Assembly (NCBI GenBank): GCA_021776785.1
Contig: JAJFFF010000011.1
Location: 1-64,000, forward strand
Origin: Planctomycetota bacterium
Lineage (GTDB): Bacteria; Planctomycetota; PLA2
Length of the DNA stretch: 64,000 nt
Direction: 5' to 3'
Below, one piece after another: positions 25,656-33,832 of the stretch; position 1 is the first letter of the stretch, and every line of letters begins with the position of its first letter. The translations under genes were made by a program, and so were the position numbers. The notes below the pieces were generated by a model. The model did no database searches, was not told where the DNA came from, and worked only from the letters and a program-made list of their open reading frames with translations.

Positions 25656-26716
25656 TGCGCCGCGTTTGGCTTTGTGGTCTCGGCGTCCTTGCGTTTGGGC
25701 TGGCGCTCAGTCTCTCACCGCGCGCCCGCGCCGCCGAACCGGTGGACTTCGCCATGGAAGTCTTACCGCTCCTGGAAGAACGCTGTTTCAAGTGCCACGC
25801 GGCATCGTTTCGCGGGCGCAAGAAAAAGCCGAAGGGCGGACTGCGCCTCGACGGATCCGGATGGATCCTGCGCGGGGGCAACGGCGGCCGCGCCGTCGTC
25901 TCGCGCAAGCCCGAAGTCAGCCTCCTGCACGCTCGCATTTCGTTGCCGGATTCGCACGACGACGTGATGCCGCCCGACGGCGACGTGTTCGCCAAGGCTG
26001 AAATCGATTTGATCGAACGCTGGGTCCGCGAAGGCGCCAACTTCGGTTCCTGGAAAGGCGCGGACGGCCCGAAGACGGTCGTGCCGACGAAGACCGATCC
26101 GGAAACGGCGACGACGCCGCGCAAAGTTACTCCGTCCATCGATCGCTACGCGATTTACCGTCAGCTCGCCCAAGATCTGAAGCCCGCTTCGATGGGCGCG
26201 CTCAAAGCGCTTCGCGCCGCCGGGGCGCGCGTGACTTCCGTCGTGCCCGGGTCCCCGCTCTTGCGCGTGGAGTTTATGCAGGACGCAGCGATGGTCACGG
26301 ATGCGACGCTGAAAATACTCACGCCGCTCCGCAAGCACATCGGCATGCTCAGCCTCGACTCGACAAAAATCACGGACAACGCAGCGACGATCCTCGGCAC
26401 GCTTCCTCATCTTGTGCGGCTGGATCTGCAGCGAACCAAGATCACGGACAAGGGGATCGAAGCACTCGCGAAGACACCGCCCCGCCATCTGCGGCGGCTC
26501 AACCTTTACGGCACCGGCGTCACGGATCAGAGCGTGGCCGCGATGACGCGGTTCACGGGCTTGCGGCGTGTGTTTCTCTGGAAGACGAAGGTCTCGAGTG
26601 CCGGCGTGCAGCAACTGCGCTCGATGCTTCCCCAGTGCGAGGTCTCGGCGCAGCGCATTCTCCCGACGCCGGAGCAACCGTCCGAGAACGGCAACCGTCG
26701 CCGTCGACGCAACTAG
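25655..26716 (+). CDS. PSCyt1 cytochrome-like domain plus leucine-rich repeats
   Basis: The protein has 353 residues. The signal peptide covers ~1-26. Residues ~28-125 are a planctomycete cytochrome C domain (PSCyt1) with haem motif CFKCH in VLPLLEERCFKCHA, GGLRLDGSGWILRGG and ending MPPDGDVFAKAEIDLIERWV. The C-terminal ~130 residues are leucine-rich repeats (LRKHIGMLSLDSTKITDNAA, LVRLDLQRTKITDKGIEAL, LRRLNLYGTGVTDQSVAAM). The expected place is the periplasm, with haem attached by the c-type system and the LRR serving a binding role. It is the last gene of the operon. ATG overlaps the preceding TAA. Confidence 0.9.
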   Translation: MRRVWLCGLGVLAFGLALSLSPRARAAEPVDFAMEVLPLLEERCFKCHAASFRGRKKKPKGGLRLDGSGWILRGGNGGRAVVSRKPEVSLLHARISLPDSHDDVMPPDGDVFAKAEIDLIERWVREGANFGSWKGADGPKTVVPTKTDPETATTPRKVTPSIDRYAIYRQLAQDLKPASMGALKALRAAGARVTSVVPGSPLLRVEFMQDAAMVTDATLKILTPLRKHIGMLSLDSTKITDNAATILGTLPHLVRLDLQRTKITDKGIEALAKTPPRHLRRLNLYGTGVTDQSVAAMTRFTGLRRVFLWKTKVSSAGVQQLRSMLPQCEVSAQRILPTPEQPSENGNRRRRRN

Positions 26717-26779
26717 CTCGAAGCAGCCACGCCCGTTCGGACCTTTCCCCGGGCAGCGGTGCCTTTACAATTCTCGGCC

Positions 26780-27601
26780 ATGCAACGCTGGGCCTTGGGA
26801 TTTGTTTGCGCGCTCGCGATCGCGGCGTGCGGCGAGCACCACGCAGGCGGCCCGCGCCAGCGTCTGCGTCTGGCGACGACGACGAGCACACACAACAGCG
26901 GGCTCCTCGACGATTTGCTTCGCCCGTTTGAGCGGCGCGAACATTGCGAAGTGCAGATTCTCGCGGTCGGGACCGGCCAAGCGCTCAAGCTCGGCGAGCG
27001 CGGCGACGCCGACGTCGTGTTGGTGCACGCCCGCCAGCGCGAGCTCGCGTTCGTCAAAGCGGGGCACGGCGTCGACCGGCGCGAAGTCATGTACAACGAC
27101 TTCGTTCTCGCCGGCCCGGCCGACGATCCGGCCCAAGTCGGCGGCCTCAAGATTGCCGCCGCGCTCCGGCGTCTGGTCCGTAACGGCGGTCGCTTTGTGT
27201 CACGCGGGGACGACTCCGGAACCCATATCCGCGAGCTCGAACTCTGGCAACAAGCCGGAATCACACCGCCCACACAGGACACAGCGCAGTACTTTTCGCC
27301 GGGGCAGGGCATGGGCGCGTGCCTCATCATGGCGGACGAAAAGCACGCCTATGTGCTGACCGATCGCGGCACATACCTCGCGTTCCAAAAGAAAATCGAT
27401 CTCGTCGTCTTGGTCGAAGGGGACGACACGATGCGCAATCCCTACGGCGCGATGCTCGTCAACCCCAAGCGTCACTCTCACATCGACGGCAAACTTGGCA
27501 CGAAGCTGTTGGACTACCTCACGTCCACCGAAGGCCGCGACCGCATCCGCGCGTTTCGAGTGGACGGCCAGCAGTTGTTTTTCCCGAGCGTACGCAAGTG
27601 A
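26780..27601 (+). CDS. tupA: Tungstate-type ABC transporter substrate-binding lipoprotein
   Basis: The protein has 273 residues from the ATG at 26780. MQRWALGFVCALAIAAC is a lipoprotein signal (lipobox AIAAC). The mature start LATTTSTHNSGLLDDLLRPF is the oxyanion-binding TTTS motif of TupA/WtpA-related proteins, and VMYNDFVLAGPADDP, RFVSRGDDSGTHIRELELW and YVLTDRGTYLAF are conserved in TupA. It captures tungstate (possibly molybdate or vanadate) and hands it to the permease. Its stop overlaps the permease start (GTGA). Tungstate feeds the tungstopterin cofactor of enzymes such as formate or aldehyde oxidoreductases, none of which lies in this window. Confidence 0.9.
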   Translation: MQRWALGFVCALAIAACGEHHAGGPRQRLRLATTTSTHNSGLLDDLLRPFERREHCEVQILAVGTGQALKLGERGDADVVLVHARQRELAFVKAGHGVDRREVMYNDFVLAGPADDPAQVGGLKIAAALRRLVRNGGRFVSRGDDSGTHIRELELWQQAGITPPTQDTAQYFSPGQGMGACLIMADEKHAYVLTDRGTYLAFQKKIDLVVLVEGDDTMRNPYGAMLVNPKRHSHIDGKLGTKLLDYLTSTEGRDRIRAFRVDGQQLFFPSVRK

Positions 27602-28293
27602 GTTTTTTGGCAGACGGATTCGTCGAAGCGTGGCGGCTCATCACGAGCGGCTCACCGGAAGTGTTTCACGCACTCGGCGTCTCCGTGCTATGCACGCTAT
27701 TGGCCATCACGCTCGCCGCGTTGATCGCCGTGCCGTACGGCGCGTGGCTCGGACTCTTCCGACCGCGCACAGGACGCGCGCAGGTCTTCGCCCTCCGCGT
27801 CGGCATGGCGTTTCCTACGGTTGTGATCGGACTCCTTGTCTACGCCATGTTTTCGCGGCGCGGATTCCTCGGTTCGTTCGACCTCCTGTACACGCGCGCC
27901 GCGATCATCACGGGCGAGTTTGTCCTGGCGTTTCCCTTACTCGGCAGCCTCGCGCACGGCGCCGCCGCGTCGCTTGATCGCCGCGTCACCGAAACCGCGT
28001 TGACGCTCGGCGCCACGCGTGGGCAAGCACTGCGTCGAGCACTCGGTGAGATTCGCCCTGCGATTGCGGCGGCTTACCTAGCCGCGTTTGGGCGCTGCAT
28101 CACCGAGCTGGGGATTGCGATCACGGTTGGCGGCAACCTCCGCATGCGCACACGCACGCTCCCCTCAACGATCCAATGGGAACTCACACGGGGCAACTTT
28201 GCTGCCGCGCTGGCGCCCGGACTCCTGCTGCTCGGTCTCGCCTGCGCCGCCGCCGTCGTTACCCACCGTCTCTCCCGCGAGGCGCAGCGATGA
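27598..28293 (+). CDS. tupB: Tungstate-type ABC transporter permease
   Basis: The protein has 231 residues. The start is the GTG at 27598, overlapping the tupA stop by 4 bp. The longer open frame from 27319 is out of register with the operon and not protein-like. Five or six membrane segments are seen (ALGVSVLCTLLAITLAALIA, VGMAFPTVVIGLLVYAMF and AALAPGLLLLGLACAAAVV). The cytoplasmic loop ETALTLGATRGQALRRALGE is the EAA motif that docks the ATPase. It pairs with TupA and TupC. Confidence 0.9.
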   Translation: MSFLADGFVEAWRLITSGSPEVFHALGVSVLCTLLAITLAALIAVPYGAWLGLFRPRTGRAQVFALRVGMAFPTVVIGLLVYAMFSRRGFLGSFDLLYTRAAIITGEFVLAFPLLGSLAHGAAASLDRRVTETALTLGATRGQALRRALGEIRPAIAAAYLAAFGRCITELGIAITVGGNLRMRTRTLPSTIQWELTRGNFAAALAPGLLLLGLACAAAVVTHRLSREAQR

Positions 28294-28892
28294 TCGAATT
28301 GCGCGACGTTTCGGTCGTGCGCGATGGCGTCGAAGCCATGCGGGTGGCCCACCTCGAAGTCAAAAGCGGGCAGCGCGTCGGCATCCGCGGCGGAAACGGC
28401 ACGGGTAAGTCCACGCTCATGCGTGTCCTCGCGGGGTTGATCCCGCCGACGGAAGGCACGATCACCGGGCTCCCGCGCTTGGGACGCATCGTGCTCCTCC
28501 ACCAACACCCCTACTTGTTTCGCGGAACCGCGCACGACAACGTCGCGTACGCGCTGCGCGTCCAAAAGAAACCGGAGGCGGGCGCGCGCGATTGGCTCGC
28601 GCGGTTTGGCGCCGCGCACTTGGCGGATCGGCCGGCCGCGGTCCTGTCCGGCGGCGAAGTGCGACGCGTGGCACTCGCGCGCGCGTTCTGCGTGGAGCCC
28701 GACGTCTTGCTGCTCGACGAACCGTTCGCCGCGTTGGACGAAGACGGAGCCGAAGCGCTCGAGCGCGAACTCACCGCGTTTTCCGGAACGCTCGTCATCG
28801 CGGCGCCCGAACTAAGCGCCACCGAGTTCGATAGGGTCGTAGACTTAATACGCGAACCGGATGCGCGCGGACGCCATATCGATACGGTGTGA
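28290..28892 (+). CDS. tupC: Tungstate-type ABC transporter ATP-binding protein
   Basis: This is a 200-residue compact ABC ATPase: Walker A GGNGTGKST, Q-loop LHQHPYLF, signature LSGGEVRRVALARA, Walker B VLLLDEPFAALDE and a shortened end without the usual H-loop context (LVIAAPELSATEFDRV, where a Ser/Pro region replaces the typical TxH). ATG overlaps the tupB stop (ATGA). Loss of a clear H-loop His is worth noting, as in some short TupC proteins. It powers import of the tungstate-type anion. Confidence 0.88.
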   Translation: MIELRDVSVVRDGVEAMRVAHLEVKSGQRVGIRGGNGTGKSTLMRVLAGLIPPTEGTITGLPRLGRIVLLHQHPYLFRGTAHDNVAYALRVQKKPEAGARDWLARFGAAHLADRPAAVLSGGEVRRVALARAFCVEPDVLLLDEPFAALDEDGAEALERELTAFSGTLVIAAPELSATEFDRVVDLIREPDARGRHIDTV

Positions 28893-28973
28893 ACCGACGA
28901 ACGGTACGGCAAGGACAACGACGGACGCTGAACAAGATAGTCATCCCCGCTCCCGTGGGTCGAAGAGAACCAG

Positions 28974-29270
28974 ATGCCTTTCCGAGATGCTGCTGTCGTC
29001 TATATGTTCTTCGTAGGGAGCGCCATCGCCATCACCGCCCGGTGGTCGTGGACGGCGACACGGACGGCCTTGGCGTACATGCATTAAGGACCCCTGGCCC
29101 CTTGGACGTATGGGCACCCAGCTTTGGAACGAGGTCTCGCGGCCGCGTCTTTGTTCTTGGTCGTGGGATGTGTCTACGCGCTGAGGGGTCGCAACAACGC
29201 CGCTTGTCGAGCGATCGGAACCTATCTCACGTTTTTTGGTGCGGCAGCGGAATGGTCGCCTGGATTTTAG
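28974..29270 (+). pseudogene. Possible broken small membrane-protein gene
   Basis: The frame opened by ATG 28974 reads MPFRDAAVVYMFFVGSAIAI and so on for 37 codons, meets TAA at 29085, then continues in the same frame to TAG at 29268. The second part has two further hydrophobic helices, GLAAASLFLVVGCVYAL and AIGTYLTFFGAAA. Three evenly placed hydrophobic segments in one frame interrupted by a single stop suggest a ~98-residue membrane protein inactivated by a nonsense change. It has no recognised family and no good ribosome-binding site, so the call is tentative. The next 200 bases (to 29467) hold nothing supported. Confidence 0.35.
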
Positions 29271-29467
29271 GCACGTGGCGTTGACCCCCATGTCGCGTCG
29301 AGTCCGTGTTGGACGGTCGCGGATTCAAAACGCCAAAAGGACTCGAGACGTAGAGATCGCTCCGATGTGCTGATGCAGACCGACGGACGTCGGCCCCCAA
29401 CGCGCGAACATCCCCATTGCGTTGTCGCGGCAACGCGCGTGGCTTTCTGTTTCGCTGCGAGCTTGGG

Positions 29468-29668
29468 TTACAAGCCGACGGAGCTTAGGAATTCGTCGAC
29501 CGCGGCCATTTTCGCTTCGTGGCCGTCGGTCTCTTTGATCTGGCGGAGTCGCTCCTCTGCGCGCACCTTATCGGCGCAGGTGCTGCAGAGTTTGACGGTC
29601 GTCGGGCTCGTCCCCCGAAACACCGTGCTCTTAAACGTTGCCGTCGATCGACACATGACGCAGGGCAT
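29468..29668 (-). CDS. Small treble-clef/zinc-ribbon protein
   Basis: The protein has 66 residues from the ATG at 29668, which has an excellent AGGAGGG ribosome-binding site 10 nt upstream. The frame open to 29725 is therefore not used. Two CxxC pairs, PCVMCRSTATFKS and LCSTCADKVRAEE, are spaced about 22 residues apart and resemble the N-terminal zinc knuckles of McsA/ClpE-type proteins. The C-terminal half is helical (RLRQIKETDGHEAKMAAVDE). It is probably a zinc-binding adaptor of unknown partner. A perfect AT-rich inverted repeat lies 70 bp upstream. Confidence 0.78.
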   Translation of the reverse strand: MPCVMCRSTATFKSTVFRGTSPTTVKLCSTCADKVRAEERLRQIKETDGHEAKMAAVDEFLSSVGL

Positions 29669-29736
29669 ATTGTCTATCCCTCCTACCGAAATCTTACGCC
29701 GCGAGAGGGGTTGAACGCGGCGCAAATCGCAAATAG

Positions 29737-29758
29737 TTTGTTTGTCGCAACAAACAAA
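29737..29758. promoter_or_regulatory. AT-rich perfect inverted repeat, candidate operator
   Basis: TTTGTTTGT (29737-29745) and ACAAACAAA (29750-29758) form a perfect 9-bp inverted repeat with a CGCA spacer, striking in GC-rich DNA. It lies between the stop of the SnoaL-like gene and the start of the zinc protein on the minus strand, about 70 bp upstream of the latter's ATG, as expected for an operator or promoter element. No U-tract follows on either strand, so it is not a typical terminator. Confidence 0.5.
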
Positions 29759-29788
29759 TTGACGCTGGTGCGGGCGCCGTCGGCGCGC

Positions 29789-30118
29789 CTACGACCGCTT
29801 GAGATCGTGAATTGCTAGCACATGGATGCTCGCGATTTGGTTGTCGCGAAATCGAAGATGCTCGACGACGCGATGCGCTCCCACCGGAAATTCCGCACGG
29901 TAAGACACCATGGCTTCGTCGTCGCCGTACACCTCGTACTCCCACTCCATGGCGTGAATCGAGTCGGCGTACTGCCAACAGCAATCGAGGAACACTTCGG
30001 CGCTGTGAAACAAATCACTCGGGCTTTCAAACGTTAGATCGGGAGCCAAGAGAGCCCGCGCCGCCGCGCGATCGGAGTCGACCCATGCCTGATAGTAGTT
30101 CCGAACTCGCTCTCGCAT
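29789..30118 (-). CDS. SnoaL-like / NTF2-fold protein
   Basis: The protein has 109 residues. MRERVRNYYQAWVDSDRAA, then LLAPDLTFESPSD and AEFPVGAHRVVEHLRFRD, ending NQIASIHVLAIHD, match the SnoaL-like family (cone-shaped NTF2 fold). Members are polyketide cyclases, isomerases or ligand-binding proteins, and the conserved Asp/His pocket residues are present, but specificity is not predictable. It is a stand-alone gene upstream of the small zinc protein on the same strand, with a 120-bp gap containing an inverted repeat. No signal peptide. Confidence 0.8.
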   Translation of the reverse strand: MRERVRNYYQAWVDSDRAAARALLAPDLTFESPSDLFHSAEVFLDCCWQYADSIHAMEWEYEVYGDDEAMVSYRAEFPVGAHRVVEHLRFRDNQIASIHVLAIHDLKRS

Positions 30119-30303
30119 GGCGTCGTCCTTTCAAGGTCGGTTGCTCTGAATCCGCGGCCACTTTACCGCGATCTGCGGGCCGCGGGACCCGGACCGAGCA
30201 CGAACCATGTCGACAAATCCCCCCAAAACGCCTTCCGGCAAGCCCGCTACGTCCCAAACACGACTCGACGATACCCCTCGATTCGCCTTAGAATCGCCGC
30301 GTA

Positions 30304-30858
30304 GTGGAGGGCGACGTGACACGAATTCTCGGCGAACTCCGCGCGGGCCAGTCCGGTGCAGAGTCCGCGTTGTTTGAGGCCGTGTACGGCGAATTGAGAC
30401 GCATCGCAGGTGCGTGCATGCGCGGCGAGTACAAAGAGCACACGCTCCAACCCACAGCGCTCGTCCATGAAGCGTATTTGCGGTTGCTGGGCAACGACGC
30501 GCCGGAGTTTGCCGACAAGCGACACTTTTTAAGCGCCGCCGCGCGTGCGATGCGCCACATCCTCGTCGATCACGGACGTGCGCGCCGCGCGCTCAAGCGC
30601 GGGGGTGCAGGCATTCGTGTCACGCTCAACGACGAACTGCACGGCGACACCGATTCCGTCGACCGCGTGTTGGCCGTGCACGATGCGCTGGCGAAACTTG
30701 AAGCGGACGATCCGATCAAGGGGCGCCTTGTCGAGCTGCGCTATTTCGGCGGACTTCAGTTCAGCGAGATCGCCGAAGTGATGGAGCTGTCACCGCGATC
30801 CATCTACCGGCTCTGGGATCGCGCGCGCGCCTGGCTTTTCGCGGAAACGTCAGCGTGA
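30304..30858 (+). CDS. ECF sigma factor, TIGR02999 type
   Basis: This 184-residue protein belongs to the same group as the factor at 14371: region 2 with EHTLQPTALVHEAYLRLLG and RHFLSAAARAMRHILVDHGR, region 4 with ELRYFGGLQFSEIAEVMEL. It starts at GTG 30304 (a second GTG at 30316 would also fit VTRIL). The kinase/WD40 gene begins 34 bp after its stop on the same strand, making a second sigma-kinase pair. Its promoter specificity is presumably modulated by that kinase, as in related pairs. Confidence 0.9.
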   Translation: MEGDVTRILGELRAGQSGAESALFEAVYGELRRIAGACMRGEYKEHTLQPTALVHEAYLRLLGNDAPEFADKRHFLSAAARAMRHILVDHGRARRALKRGGAGIRVTLNDELHGDTDSVDRVLAVHDALAKLEADDPIKGRLVELRYFGGLQFSEIAEVMELSPRSIYRLWDRARAWLFAETSA

Positions 30859-30892
30859 CAGTCACGACGCAACTTTCTCGCTTCTGTGAGTG

Positions 30893-33817
30893 ATGCGCGC
30901 CGAACTCGATCGACTCTTTGAGCAAGCCCTCGAGCTCCAGGGCGAGCCGCTCGACTCGTTTTTGAACACGTGCGGCCCGTTGCGGGGCGACGTGGAACGG
31001 TTGCTCAGCGCCCACGCACGGATGGGCGAGTTTCTCGCGACGCCGGCGGCCGTCGAGATGCCCGGGTTGGTCGGCCAGGCCCTCCTGGTCGGGGACCGCG
31101 TCGGGCGCTACACAATCGAGCGTATCGTCGGGAGCGGCGGCGGCGGCACCGTGTACGCCGCCCGTCAAAACGAACCCAACCGTCTGGTCGCGCTCAAGGT
31201 CATGCGCGCCGGGATCACGTCGGAGAGTGCGGTCGCACGTTTTCGGCGCGAAGCCGACATCCTCGCGCGGCTCCGGCATCCCAACATCGCGCATGTGTAC
31301 GAAGCGGGCATGCACGGCGTGCTGCCGTTCTTCGCGATGGAGTTCGTGGACGGCGAACCGTTGGGCCAAACCGATGTCGCGACCGTTCGCATCATCTGCG
31401 ACGCGGTGCACCACGGGCACGTGAAGGGTGTTGTGCACCGCGATCTCAAACCGTCCAACCTCTTGGTCGACACGGAGGGGCGCCCGAAAGTCATCGACTT
31501 CGGCATCGCACGCGATGAGCTCGATGAGAGTAGTGCGCTGATGGGAACCCCGCGCTACATGAGCCCCGAACAAAGAACCAACGGCGACGTGGATGCACGT
31601 AGCGACGTCTATTCGCTCGGCGTCGTCATGCAGGAGACGTTGCAGAATCCGGATGCGGACCTAAGCGCCATCATCGCGCACGCCTCGGCCGCCGACGCCA
31701 ACGAACGGTACGCGTCGGCCGAGGCGCTGGGCGCCGATCTCAGGCGCTACGCGGAACTGCGCCCCGTCGATGCGCGCCCCGCCAGTCTCGGTCACCAACT
31801 GCTCTTGTTTGCGCGACGACGACGTAGTGTGTTTTTGGCCATCCTCTTTTCGGTGCTCATCCTCGTGGCGGCGGTGGTTGTGAGTGTCCAGTTCGCATGG
31901 AACGCGGAGCGCTCACGCCTAAAAGCGGAACGCGCGCGCGTGGATCAACGATTCGAGACGTACATCGCGACGATCGCCGCAACACAAGCCGCGCTCCGCG
32001 TGGGCGACGTCAACGACGCGCGCCGGCGGCTCGAACAGGCGCCCGCCGAATTGCGGGACTGGGAGTGGCGCATCCTGGCCGCGCAGGTCGATCGAAGTCG
32101 AGATCGGCTGGACGCGGGCGGCCCGATCTTTTGGGCGGATGCCAATGATCGTTTCATCGTAACGACCGGGGAGCACACGAAAATCTGGGACGCGCGCTCC
32201 AAGAAACAGCTGGGAGAGCTGGATGTCGATGGAGAGGACTGGATCGCGACGGTTGCGATCCACCCGACGCGAGCCGTAGCCGCTTGCGGAACGCGTACTG
32301 GGTGCGTCTACATCGCGGATCTAGAAAAGGGCGACTTGGGGCCGATCCTCTATCGACACGGCGCCAGCGGAGACGCCTCCGTGGAGCACCACGTCAACGA
32401 GGTGGCCTGGTCGCGCGACGGGAAGTGGCTCGCCTCCGTTTCGATGGACCACACCATCCGCGTGTGGGATGGCCATGCGTCGCGGGTGTTGGTTGGACAC
32501 CGTGACCGCGTCGTGTCCGCTGCATTCCTACCAGACGGACGCCTGGTCTCCGGCGACCGAACGGGACGGTTTTGCGTGTGGGCCCAAGACCACTCCAAGA
32601 TCGTCCACGAACTGCAAGCGCATTCCGGCAGCGTGGAGCACATCGCAGTCAGCGCGGACGGCTCGGTTGTCGCCACCGCATCGCGGGACCAGACCGTGCG
32701 ACTCTGGGATCTCGCGACGTGGACGGAACGATGGATCGGGACCGGTCACGTTGGCAACGTGCGCGACGTGATGATTGACCCCCTCGGCCGGTTCGTCGCG
32801 ACCGCAAGCTACGACCGAACAGTCCGCGTTTGGGACATCGAGACGGGACGCGAGCAGGCGTGCCTACGCGGCCACACGAGTTTGGTACGACGGATCGTCT
32901 TTGGCAACAGCACCAACGAGATCGTCTCGTTCTCGCGTGATGGGACGATTCGGTTCTGGCGCTGGAAGACGCGCAGCATCCCGTTTCATCTCGCCGGGCA
33001 CACCGACTCGATCACGACGGTTCTCTTCTCACCAGGCAGCCGCACGCTCGCCGCCGCACAGAGGGATCAGAACGTGACGCTGTGGGACCTGGACTCGTTG
33101 GAAAGCCTCGCGCACCTGGAAGACACGTACTCCGAAGGTCTGACGTGGCTCAACAACAACAACATTATCGTTGGAGCGCTCCAGGACATGGCGCGACGGA
33201 TCCAGATTCGTCCCAGGGCCGTCCATATCCTCCGAGGAAAGCTCGCCGCCTCGGCTCCTCACACCGTGCATGAAAACTTGGTGACGAACAGCGTTCTTAT
33301 GACCCAGGAAGGCAAATCCGTAAGCGAAACACGGCTGTTTCCCGGCGCACGCGGTGTCAAGAAATTACGTGTCGACGTGGCGTCCGGGCGGTGCTACGCG
33401 CTCGTCAGCAACAACCGCATCGAGGGGTTCCCTCTGGACACGCCGGACCGTCGGCAAAAACAAATGCTCGACGATCCACTCGACATGGCGATATCGCCCG
33501 ACGGCCAAACGATCGCGGCCATTGTCCGCAACGGATCCGTGTACCTCTTCGACCCGCTTCTCCAAAACAAGCGGCTCCTGACGAAGCTTAACGACGGTGG
33601 CGCGAGCGTGGCATTTCATCCGAGCGGAACGCGACTCGCGACCGCGAGCAGTTCGGGCAGCATTCGGTTATGGGACACCGGGCGGTGGCGCCAGGTCGGC
33701 ACGATCGCCGATCCCGGCACGACATCCTGCGTCGCGTTTAGTCCGGACGGGAAGTCCCTGGCCGCCGGCACGACACTCCGCGGCGGAACGGCTGTGCGTG
33801 TGTGGCAGACGGATTGA
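30893..33817 (+). CDS. Membrane-anchored Ser/Thr kinase with WD40 propeller
   Basis: The protein has 974 residues. The kinase domain spans ~73-265, with Gly loop VGSGGGGTV (79-87), Lys102, HRDLKPSN (172-179), DFG (192-194) and GTPRYMSPEQ. It is compact. One membrane span lies near 307-330 (VFLAILFSVLILVAAVVVSV). A coiled linker precedes ~600 residues of WD40 repeats ending in W-D pairs (SMDHTIRVWDGHASR, SRDQTVRLWDLATW, TASYDRTVRVWDIETG, SSGSIRLWDTGRW). The propeller should lie outside the cytoplasm and may sense a protein or ligand. The ATG at 30893 directly follows a GTG at 30890, and either may be used. It pairs with the sigma factor just upstream. Confidence 0.92.
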   Translation: MRAELDRLFEQALELQGEPLDSFLNTCGPLRGDVERLLSAHARMGEFLATPAAVEMPGLVGQALLVGDRVGRYTIERIVGSGGGGTVYAARQNEPNRLVALKVMRAGITSESAVARFRREADILARLRHPNIAHVYEAGMHGVLPFFAMEFVDGEPLGQTDVATVRIICDAVHHGHVKGVVHRDLKPSNLLVDTEGRPKVIDFGIARDELDESSALMGTPRYMSPEQRTNGDVDARSDVYSLGVVMQETLQNPDADLSAIIAHASAADANERYASAEALGADLRRYAELRPVDARPASLGHQLLLFARRRRSVFLAILFSVLILVAAVVVSVQFAWNAERSRLKAERARVDQRFETYIATIAATQAALRVGDVNDARRRLEQAPAELRDWEWRILAAQVDRSRDRLDAGGPIFWADANDRFIVTTGEHTKIWDARSKKQLGELDVDGEDWIATVAIHPTRAVAACGTRTGCVYIADLEKGDLGPILYRHGASGDASVEHHVNEVAWSRDGKWLASVSMDHTIRVWDGHASRVLVGHRDRVVSAAFLPDGRLVSGDRTGRFCVWAQDHSKIVHELQAHSGSVEHIAVSADGSVVATASRDQTVRLWDLATWTERWIGTGHVGNVRDVMIDPLGRFVATASYDRTVRVWDIETGREQACLRGHTSLVRRIVFGNSTNEIVSFSRDGTIRFWRWKTRSIPFHLAGHTDSITTVLFSPGSRTLAAAQRDQNVTLWDLDSLESLAHLEDTYSEGLTWLNNNNIIVGALQDMARRIQIRPRAVHILRGKLAASAPHTVHENLVTNSVLMTQEGKSVSETRLFPGARGVKKLRVDVASGRCYALVSNNRIEGFPLDTPDRRQKQMLDDPLDMAISPDGQTIAAIVRNGSVYLFDPLLQNKRLLTKLNDGGASVAFHPSGTRLATASSSGSIRLWDTGRWRQVGTIADPGTTSCVAFSPDGKSLAAGTTLRGGTAVRVWQTD

Positions 33818-33832
33818 CCGTTAGGCGCGAGG

